Below, piece after piece: positions 8,680-14,724 of a stretch of 64,000 nt of DNA (positions within the stretch are counted from its first letter, which is position 1; each line of letters begins with the position of its first letter). Source of the DNA: Streptomyces sp. B3I8 (GTDB taxonomy: Bacteria > Actinomycetota > Actinomycetes > Streptomycetales > Streptomycetaceae); assembly GCF_030816915.1 (NCBI RefSeq), contig NZ_JAUSYN010000002.1, positions 6,895,501 through 6,959,500 of the forward strand. Reading direction: 5' to 3'. Both the position numbers and the translations under genes were made by a program. The notes below the pieces were generated by a model. It was not told the origin of the DNA. It did not search any database and saw nothing but the letters and a program-made list of their open reading frames with translations.

Positions 8680-9057
8680 ATGCCACCGGACCTCCATGTC
8701 GATGTGCCCTGGCTGCTCCAGCGCCATGAAGAGGTGCTGCCGGACCAACCCCTCGTCAACGACTTCTCGGCGCTGGTCGCCGCGGTCGCGCGGCACCGTG
8801 TCGACCCGCCGCGGCTCGGTGTGGACTCCGACCCGGCGTGGCGGGCGGCGGCGCTGCTGCACACGCTGGCGCTGCTGAAGCCGTTGCCTTCGGCGAACGC
8901 GCGGTTCGCCTGTGCGACGGCGGTGGCGTACATGTTCGCGAGCGGGGTGGGGATCGATCCGCCGTACGGGGCGTTGGTGGATCTCGTGCGGGAGCTGATC
9001 GCGGGGAAGGCGGACGTGTACGGGGCGGCGGACCGGTTGCGGTCCTGGCAGATCTGA
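8680..9057 (+). CDS. Fic/Doc-like toxin component with degenerate motif
   Basis: 125 aa. Size, helical pattern and partner gene match the Streptomyces family annotated as Fic-family toxin components. In Doc the core motif is H-x-F-x-x-A-N-K-R. Here the aligned segment at about residues 66-74 reads KPLPSANAR: Ala-Asn and the final Arg are kept, but the catalytic His is Lys and the Phe is Leu. The protein is therefore unlikely to use the normal AMP-transfer or phosphotransfer chemistry unless another residue serves. Start ATG 8680 follows the antitoxin stop closely. Ends 14 nt before a strong hairpin. The toxin assignment rests on family resemblance and context. Confidence 0.7.
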   Translation: MPPDLHVDVPWLLQRHEEVLPDQPLVNDFSALVAAVARHRVDPPRLGVDSDPAWRAAALLHTLALLKPLPSANARFACATAVAYMFASGVGIDPPYGALVDLVRELIAGKADVYGAADRLRSWQI

Positions 9058-9071
9058 GGGGCGGGGGAGGA

Positions 9072-9111
9072 GGGGGCGGGGGCGGCGGGTCATCCCGCCC
9101 CCGCCGCCCCT
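9072..9111. terminator. GC hairpin between convergent genes
   Basis: Eighteen-nt arms (9072-9089 and 9094-9111) around a TCAT loop pair with two mismatches. It lies just after the Fic-like stop and before the 3' end of the opposite-strand flavoenzyme, so it can serve both. No U tract, as usual for this genus. Confidence 0.7.
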
Positions 9112-9214
9112 TCCCTCCCCGAGCTCTCAACTTCGTTCGGGCAGGGGACCCCCATCGTCCCCGGAGGGCTCCGCCCCCCGGACCCCCCAGAAGATGCGCG
9201 GTTCCCCGCGCCCC
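9112..9214. repeat. Dispersed intergenic element, copy A (partial)
   Basis: Carries the shared cores GGGCTCCGCCCCCCGGACCC and GCGCGGTTCCCCGCGCCCCT also found near 13.4, 23.1, 30.2, 43.3 and 55.8 kb. The element abuts the 3' end of the minus-strand flavoenzyme; the stop codon TGA is followed directly (minus strand) by GGGGCGCGGGGAACCGCGC. Confidence 0.7.
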
Positions 9215-10378
9215 TCATCCCCGCGCCAGGACCTCCCGGGTCAGTGTCCGCACCCCGGCGTGGCCCGCGAGGGCCATGGTCAGGTCCAGTTCCGCCAGTA
9301 CGCACCGTAGGACGTGTTCGACGCCGGCCTGGCCGTCCAGGCCCAGGCCGTACGCGTACGGGCGGCCCAGCAGGACCGCCTCGGCCCCCAGCGCCAGGGC
9401 CTTGACGACGTCGTCCCCGGTGCGGATGCCGCTGTCGAACAGGACCGTCAGCCGGTCGCCGGCCGCGTCGGCCACCGCCGGCAGCGCGTCGGCCGCCGCG
9501 ATCGAGCCGGCCACCTGGCGGCCGCCGTGGTTGGAGACGACCACGCCGTCCATCCCCGCGTCGGCGGCGAGACGGGCGTCGTCCGGGTGCAGCACGCCCT
9601 TGAGGACGATCGGACCGCCCCAGTTCTCCCGCAGGAACGCCAGGTCCGGCCAGGTCTTGCCGGGGTCCGCGAACATGTTCACGAAGTGCAGCACGGCCGC
9701 GTTCGGGTCCTCGTGCACCGGCTTGGCGAGCCCCGCCGCGAACGCCGGGTCGGTGAAGTAGTTGGCGGTGCCCACTCCGTGCAGGAACGGCAGGTACGCC
9801 TGGTCGAGGTCGCGCGGGCGCCAGGCCAGCAGGGGGGTGTCGAGCGTGACGAACAGTGCCGTGAACCCCGCCGCCTTCGCCCGCCCGAGGAAGCTCCGGG
9901 TGACCTCGCGGTCCTTGGCCCAGTACAGCTGGAACCAGCGCTCGCCGTCCCCGGACGCCTCGGCGACCGCCTCCAGCGGCGTACTGGAGGCCGAGGACAG
10001 CGTGAACGGCACGCCGAGCGCCGTCGCGGCCCGGGCGGCCGCGGACTCCGCGTCCGGATGCATGAGCGACAGCACGCCGACCGGGGCCAGCGCGAGCGGC
10101 GCCGGCAGCGGGCGTCCCAGCACCTCGACCGACAGATCCCGCTCGTGCACGTCCCGCAGCATCCGCGGCACGATCCGGTGGCGGTCCAGCGCCGCCCGGT
10201 TGGCCCGGGCGGTGCTGCCGTCGCCCGCGCTGCCCGCGACGTAACCGACCGGGCCGGGGCCGAGCCGCCGCTCGGCCATCTCCTCCAGCCGCGTCAGATC
10301 GGTGGGCAGCCGGGGCACGGCCCCCGTCATTCCGTTCAGGTAGATCTCGTACTGGAAGTCCGCCCAGTGCCGCGCCAT
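9215..10378 (-). CDS. FMN-dependent alpha-hydroxy-acid oxidase, probably lactate 2-monooxygenase
   Basis: 387 aa, cytoplasmic TIM barrel. Diagnostic segments: DFQYEIYLNG at the N-terminus, APVGVLSLMHPDAE, WFQLYWAKD near 155, and SNHGGRQ near 280 with the catalytic His and substrate-binding Arg, followed by LFDSGIRTGDDVVKALALGA and LLGRPYAYGLG for FMN phosphate binding. Length and N-terminal sequence are closest to lactate 2-monooxygenases (L-lactate plus O2 to acetate, CO2 and water) rather than glycolate oxidase, but the two cannot be separated by motifs alone. Start ATG has GGGAGG four bases upstream. Monocistronic; divergent from the SSI gene. Confidence 0.88.
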   Translation of the reverse strand: MARHWADFQYEIYLNGMTGAVPRLPTDLTRLEEMAERRLGPGPVGYVAGSAGDGSTARANRAALDRHRIVPRMLRDVHERDLSVEVLGRPLPAPLALAPVGVLSLMHPDAESAAARAATALGVPFTLSSASSTPLEAVAEASGDGERWFQLYWAKDREVTRSFLGRAKAAGFTALFVTLDTPLLAWRPRDLDQAYLPFLHGVGTANYFTDPAFAAGLAKPVHEDPNAAVLHFVNMFADPGKTWPDLAFLRENWGGPIVLKGVLHPDDARLAADAGMDGVVVSNHGGRQVAGSIAAADALPAVADAAGDRLTVLFDSGIRTGDDVVKALALGAEAVLLGRPYAYGLGLDGQAGVEHVLRCVLAELDLTMALAGHAGVRTLTREVLARG

Positions 10379-10693
10379 CCGTCCTCCCGCTTCTCTTCCC
10401 GCCCCCCGGAGCGGAATGATTCCGGCCGATTGGCCAACCGCCGCAATCTCGCCACCTCGGCGACCCCGTCACCCTACGGCGGCTCTGTTGCGGGGGACAC
10501 GTGTGCGACCCGCGTGACTTCGCGCCACTGATTCAACACTCAAAGTTACCGAAAAGTGTGGGGCCGATGTGTGTTTTCGATGGGCGTTCGACAGACTCAC
10601 GCTCGCCCAACCGGCACCCGGCCGGCCGGCTCCGCGGGCCACACGTCCCCGGAGCCGCACCCGGCCGTCCGATCGAGCGGAAGGATGCACACA
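10379..10693. promoter_or_regulatory. Divergent control region of flavoenzyme and SSI genes
   Basis: 315 nt without a gene. AT-rich stretch at 10529-10585 (around CAACACTCAAAGTTACCG) is the likeliest promoter zone for the inhibitor gene. No clear -35/-10 pair can be assigned with confidence. Confidence 0.5.
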
Positions 10694-11134
10694 ATGCCGA
10701 ACCCCGCCCGCTGGACAGCGGCCCTGACCCTGAGCGCGGCCGCGGTCTGCGGACCCCTGGCCCTGCCCGCACCGGCGGCGCAGGCCACCCCCGCCGGCCC
10801 CGCCTCGCTCTACGCGCCCTCGGCGCTGGTGCTGACCGTGGGCCACGGCGAGCGGGCGGCCGACGCCACCGCCGAGCGGGCCGTCACCCTCAGCTGCGCG
10901 CCCACGCCCTCGGGCACGCATCCGGCCCCGGCCGAGGCCTGCGCCGGCCTGAGAGCCGTCGACGGCGATCCGGCGTCCCTCCGCCCGGCGGACGGGGTCC
11001 TGTGCACCAAGGAGTACGACCCGGTGGTCGTCACCGTGGAGGGGGTGTGGCGCGGCAAGCGGCTCTCCTACGAACGGAGCTTCGCCAACCCGTGCGAGAA
11101 GAACGCGTACGGCCCCGCCGTCTTCGCGTTCTAG
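10694..11134 (+). CDS. Secreted subtilisin-inhibitor-like (SSI) protein, P1 lysine
   Basis: 146-aa precursor. ATG 10694 lies 9 nt after GGAAGG; the ATG three codons earlier touches that site. A signal peptide of about 31 residues ends at AQA. The mature part has the four Cys of the SSI family (68 and 83, 104 and about 134) and the conserved tail EYDPVVVTV...[14 protein letters not shown]...[10 protein letters not shown]. The reactive-site loop is LCTKEYDP: by alignment with SSI (CPMVYDP, P1 Met73) the P1 residue is Lys106, which predicts inhibition of trypsin-like rather than mainly subtilisin-like proteases. SSI proteins act outside the cell on endogenous proteases during development. A strong terminator follows about 110 nt later. 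Confidence 0.95.
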   Translation: MPNPARWTAALTLSAAAVCGPLALPAPAAQATPAGPASLYAPSALVLTVGHGERAADATAERAVTLSCAPTPSGTHPAPAEACAGLRAVDGDPASLRPADGVLCTKEYDPVVVTVEGVWRGKRLSYERSFANPCEKNAYGPAVFAF

Positions 11135-11242
11135 TCCCGCCAGTCCCGCAGAGCTCGGGACCGTGTGAGCCCGTGAGCGTGGTTCGGGGGTGCGTGACTG
11201 GGGAGTAACGCACCTCCGTCACGGTCTCACGCGGTCCCGTAC

Positions 11243-11282
11243 GGGGGCCGGACCGACAAAGTGGGGTTGTCGGCCGGCCCCC
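11243..11282. terminator. Strong hairpin between SSI and CDGSH genes
   Basis: GGGGGCCGG-a-CCGACAA, 7-nt loop, TTGTCGG-CCGGCCCCC: sixteen base pairs with one bulged A, followed by GCATTTCGTGTTT on the plus strand. Convergent genes on both sides, so probably bidirectional. Confidence 0.88.
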
Positions 11283-11305
11283 GCATTTCGTGTTTCGTTC
11301 GGTGC

Positions 11306-11599
11306 TCACTGCGGTGCGCGGGCGCGACGGCGGTGACTGGTGTCGCACCACGGGAAGCGCTTACTGCGCCGACAGGTGCACAGGGCGACCCGGAAGCGGT
11401 CGGAGGACACCACCGTGCCGTCCTCCAACTCGACCTCCACCGGGCCCTCCACCAGGATCGGACCGGTGCGGTCCATGGAGATCCGACGCGGCGCACCGGA
11501 CGCGGTGTCACCGCCGTCCCGCCCCTCCCGGCCGTCCTGCCCGTCCCGCCCGTACCCGCCGTTCCGCCGGCAGGGCGCTTCAGGGCTGTCGTACGGCAC
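11306..11599 (-). CDS. CDGSH iron-sulfur domain protein
   Basis: 97 aa from GTG 11599. The C-terminus holds CTCRRSKRFPWCDTSH, matching the CDGSH consensus C-x-C-x2-S-x3-P-x-C-D-x-S-H that binds a 2Fe-2S cluster through three Cys and one His. Residues about 10-45 are Gly/Arg/Asp-rich and probably disordered. It has a single CDGSH motif and no membrane anchor. Its start lies 20 nt inside the 3' end of the methyltransferase gene, so translation is probably coupled. As the last gene of the oxidase-methyltransferase operon it may supply or sense electrons or Fe-S for that pathway; this is inference. Confidence 0.88.
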   Translation of the reverse strand: MPYDSPEAPCRRNGGYGRDGQDGREGRDGGDTASGAPRRISMDRTGPILVEGPVEVELEDGTVVSSDRFRVALCTCRRSKRFPWCDTSHRRRARAPQ

Positions 11600-12242
11600 G
11601 GATCACCACCAGCTCCTCCTTGTCGCCCGCGTCCGGGTCCGCGGCGAGCAGGCCCCGTTCCCGCAGCCAGCTCCGCCGCTCCCGCAGCACCGGGCCGAAG
11701 GCCACCCAGCGACGGTCGGTGACCTCCGCCGTCAGGCCGACGGTGCTCAGTTGCTCCAGGGTCCGCTCGGGGCCGCTGAGCACCGAGTGCACCAGGAGCA
11801 GCACGCCCCCCGGCCGCAGCAGCGCCGGCGCCTGCTCGCAGATCCGGTCCAGGATCAGCCGCCCGTCGTGGCCCGCGTCCCAGGCCCGGGCCCGGCCCCG
11901 GGGCTCACGGTGGCCGTCGGGCGTGGGGACGTACGGGGGATTGGCCAGGACCAGGTCGAAGGCCTCGCCGCGCACCGGCGTGAACAGGTTTCCGCGCAGT
12001 GCACGGATCCGCAGGCCGGCCCGCCAGGCGTTGATACGGGCCGCGTAGACCGCGCGACGCGACACGTCCACCGCCGTCACACGGGCGCCCCTGCGCGCGG
12101 CGACCAGGGCGAGGGCGCCGGAGCCGGTGCCCACGTCGAGGACCAGGGCGTCCGGTGCGAGTGGCTCGTCGGACAGGACACCGGCCAGGAGGGCCGTGTC
12201 GTCTTGTGGGGCGTAGACACCCGGGAGAACCAGAGGTTTCAC
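11580..12242 (-). CDS. SAM-dependent methyltransferase with NPPY motif (HemK/PrmC-like)
   Basis: 220 aa. VLDVGTGSGALAL (about 40-52) is SAM motif I, VTAVDVSRRAV the acidic ribose-binding strand, and DLVLANPPYVP (about 96-106) the catalytic NPPY loop used by N5-glutamine and some N6-adenine/nucleic acid methyltransferases. It lacks the N-terminal helical domain of PrmC, so it is not the ordinary release-factor methyltransferase; it resembles the free-standing HemK-like proteins of actinomycetes. It starts 24 nt after the oxidase gene and overlaps the CDGSH gene by 20 nt. Substrate unknown; a small metabolite or a protein of the same operon are both possible. Confidence 0.88.
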   Translation of the reverse strand: MKPLVLPGVYAPQDDTALLAGVLSDEPLAPDALVLDVGTGSGALALVAARRGARVTAVDVSRRAVYAARINAWRAGLRIRALRGNLFTPVRGEAFDLVLANPPYVPTPDGHREPRGRARAWDAGHDGRLILDRICEQAPALLRPGGVLLLVHSVLSGPERTLEQLSTVGLTAEVTDRRWVAFGPVLRERRSWLRERGLLAADPDAGDKEELVVIRAVRQP

Positions 12243-12266
12243 GTGTGCCGGGTACCCGGGATCTCC

Positions 12267-13340
12267 TCACCTATCTTGCCGTGCCGACGACCGGGGGACG
12301 GGCACCTCGGCGGGCGGCAAAGGGGTGCGCAGGGAGGACCGCCCCGCCCGCCAGGCCGCCAGGAGCCGGTCGCCGAAGCGGCCTTCCAGGTACTCCGTCG
12401 CGTCGATGCCGAAGGTGATGTCGTCCTCCAGTTCGGGTTCCTGCTCCAGCAGGCCGCCGATGACGTCCCGGCGGACGATCTGCTCGTGGACGGCGTCCGC
12501 CTCGACGTGCTCGTCGTAGAAGAACCGGGCGGCCGGTCCGGCGCCGGCCCGCCGCATCGCCTCCGCCAGCCGGCGGGAGCCGGGGGAGGAGGTGATCTCG
12601 ACGTCGGCGAAGTGCCCGACGAGGGCGCCGCGCAGGCCCCGGTGCAGGCCGAACAGGGACATGAGGTTGACGTTGGCGAGCATCTCGGCGCACGTGTCGT
12701 CGAGGTAGTGGCCGTACGTCGTGTCCAGCCCCAGGTCGGTCATGAGGTCGGCGAAGAGCTGGGCGTGCACGCGGTCGGGGCGGCCGCCGCCGTACTCGTC
12801 GAACTCCACGGCCGCCATCGCCGCCTTCGGGCGGCCCCAGAGGCGGGGGAGGACCCACGCGTGCGGGTCGGCCTCCTTGAGGTGGTACAGGGAGCGGTGG
12901 GCGGCGTACTCGCGCAGGTGCTCCGGGGTGCCCTCGTCGCGCAGGAAGTGGGAGGCGCCGGTCGCGGTGGGCGTGCCGGGGGTGTCGACCGGCTCGACGA
13001 GGAGGTCCTCCAGGGCGTCGGAGAGCGTCTTGTGGGCGGGGGCGTCCATGCGCAGGGCGGTGAGGAAGCGGTCTTCCAGGGCGGCGCGGAGGCGGAGGAG
13101 GGCGGGGTTCCACTCGAGGTCGGGGTCGATGCCGGGGAAGCCGCGGTAGTGGAGCTCGTAGCAGGTGTAGAGGGCGAGGTGGAGGTCCTCCCCGTAGGGG
13201 TCGGCGGTGGTGGTGGCGGTGTCGGGCAGGGGGTGGGGGGCTTCGGGGTGGTGGAGGTGGTCGAGGACGGTGGTGGAGAGGGGGCCGCGGGGGGTGGGGA
13301 GGGCGGCGGGGCCTGCCCGGCGGGGCGTGCGGTCGGTCAT
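12267..13340 (-). CDS. Haem-oxygenase-like di-iron (HDO) redox enzyme
   Basis: 357 aa, all-helical. It matches the family annotated as iron-containing redox enzymes (Haem_oxygenas_2 fold): AAVEFDEYGGG near 175, HAQLFADLMTDLGLD, LMSLFGLHRGLRGALVGHFADVEITSSPGSRR, and FFYDEHVEADAVHEQIV near 285. The carboxylate and His residues in EFDEYGG and DEHVEADAVHE are the expected metal ligands. Characterised relatives in this fold catalyse O2-dependent oxidations, for example fatty-acid decarboxylation and N-oxygenation, often with an unstable di-iron centre. First gene of the three-gene operon; the start ATG is followed by an Arg/Pro-rich, probably disordered, N-terminus. Substrate unknown. Confidence 0.88.
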   Translation of the reverse strand: MTDRTPRRAGPAALPTPRGPLSTTVLDHLHHPEAPHPLPDTATTTADPYGEDLHLALYTCYELHYRGFPGIDPDLEWNPALLRLRAALEDRFLTALRMDAPAHKTLSDALEDLLVEPVDTPGTPTATGASHFLRDEGTPEHLREYAAHRSLYHLKEADPHAWVLPRLWGRPKAAMAAVEFDEYGGGRPDRVHAQLFADLMTDLGLDTTYGHYLDDTCAEMLANVNLMSLFGLHRGLRGALVGHFADVEITSSPGSRRLAEAMRRAGAGPAARFFYDEHVEADAVHEQIVRRDVIGGLLEQEPELEDDITFGIDATEYLEGRFGDRLLAAWRAGRSSLRTPLPPAEVPVPRSSARQDR

Positions 13341-13355
13341 GAGGTGCGGGTACCC

Positions 13356-13543
13356 TTTTTCGCCCCCGCCGCCCCTGCCCTGCCCGTCCTTTCAAGGGGC
13401 GGAGCCCTTTGGACGCCGGGGTGCGTTCCGGGCCGACCGCCGGTGGGGCTCCCCGCGCCCACGCGGCGGCAGCCGCAGACACGCACAGCCCCGCGCCCCT
13501 CATGGGCCGCGCCCCTACGCGGCGCGGCCCACGGGAGTTTCTC
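13356..13543. repeat. Dispersed intergenic element, copy B
   Basis: Begins TTTTTCGCCCCCGCCGCCCC and includes CCCTTTGGACGCCGG, GGCTCCCCGCGCCC and a GGGGCGC/GCGCCCC pair. It fills the gap between the oxidase start and the phosphatase stop on the minus strand. Diverged relative to copies C, E and F. Confidence 0.7.
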
Positions 13544-14557
13544 CTACGGGGCGCTTCGTGGGGCCACTCTCAGGGGGACCGGAGGGGCGGGGTGGGGGTC
13601 CGTGGGGGTCTGGGCGATGGTCGACCACCAGGTGGGGCCGTCCTCTATGTGGCGGAGGAGAATGCCCTCGCGGATCGCCCAGGGGGAGATCGTCACGGTT
13701 TTGATGCCCGTCAGTTTCATCGCCGTGTGGCCGACCACCGCGCCCGCCAGGCTCTGGCCGGCCCGCGGTGCGGAAATGCCGGGGAGGTGGGCGCGTTCGG
13801 CCGCGGGGAGGCCGGCCAGGCGGTCGAGCTGCCGGCCCAACTCGTCCCGGTGCAGCTCCCGTTCCACGAACGGGCCGCGCCGGCCCGGCGCGGCCCCGCA
13901 GAGCCGGGCGAGCTGCTGGAACGTGCGCGAGGTCGCGACCGCCGTGCGCGGGCCCTCCCAGCGGATCCGCGCGGCCGCGTCCCGCAACTGGTGGCGGACC
14001 GCGCGCCGCATCGCCCGGATGCTCTCCGCCGACGGCGGGTCGTCCTCGTCCGCGAAGAACTCGTGCGTCAGCCGGCGCGCCCCCAGCGGCAGCGAGGCCA
14101 CGAAGTCCGGCAGCCGGCCCCGACCGAACGCCACCTCCAGCGTGCCGCCGCCGATGTCGAGAAGGGCCAGCGGCCCCGAACGCCAGCCCATCCACCGCCG
14201 GGCCCCGAGGAACGTCAGCTCGCCCTCGACCTCGCCGGGCAGCGTGCACAGCGGCACCCCGGTGCCGGCCCGTACGGCGTCCAGCACCTCCTGACGGTTG
14301 GGCGCGTTGCGTACGACGGCCGTGGCGAAGGCCGACGGGTCGGGGGCACCCCACCGCCGCGCCGCCGCGTCGGCCGCGGCGACCGCCGCCACCAGGCGCT
14401 CCACGGCCTCCTCGGGCACGGGACCGCCCGGCTCGACGTGCTCGGAGAGCCGCAGCCGCCACTTCGCGGTGTGCACCGGCAGCGGTATGCCGCCGACCGC
14501 GTCCGCGACCACCAGCCGTACCGTGTTCGACCCCACGTCCACCACACTCACACGCAT
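13544..14557 (-). CDS. Ppx/GppA-family phosphatase
   Basis: 337 aa, cytoplasmic, actin-like fold. DVGSNTVRLVVAD at the N-terminus is the phosphate-1 loop, LLDIGGGTLEVAFG (about 139-152) the second phosphate loop, and ATSRTFQQLAR is the adenosine-side segment. These enzymes hydrolyse exopolyphosphate or pppGpp; which one cannot be told. ATG 14557 is chosen because the frame upstream overlaps the exporter gene region and lacks family sequence. It lies 167 nt downstream of the NHLM exporter on the same strand; the gap makes co-transcription possible but not certain. Confidence 0.93.
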   Translation of the reverse strand: MRVSVVDVGSNTVRLVVADAVGGIPLPVHTAKWRLRLSEHVEPGGPVPEEAVERLVAAVAAADAAARRWGAPDPSAFATAVVRNAPNRQEVLDAVRAGTGVPLCTLPGEVEGELTFLGARRWMGWRSGPLALLDIGGGTLEVAFGRGRLPDFVASLPLGARRLTHEFFADEDDPPSAESIRAMRRAVRHQLRDAAARIRWEGPRTAVATSRTFQQLARLCGAAPGRRGPFVERELHRDELGRQLDRLAGLPAAERAHLPGISAPRAGQSLAGAVVGHTAMKLTGIKTVTISPWAIREGILLRHIEDGPTWWSTIAQTPTDPHPAPPVPLRVAPRSAP

Positions 14558-14724
14558 GGGTGTTCGCCTACCCGGATTGCGTCCGCGCACGCCTTCGGCG
14601 GCCGAGTGCGCCCCGCGAACGCAACGATGCGCTGCGGGACACGGCGGCGGGCGGGTGCCCGGCGTTCGCGGGCGGGATCGTGCGACGCCCGTGCGACCGC
14701 CCGTGCGGTGCGTGCCGCGGCCGG

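Noticed and set aside
11580..12242. Calling the NPPY methyltransferase PrmC/HemK
   Set aside because: It lacks the N-terminal helical domain that binds release factors and is not next to prfA.
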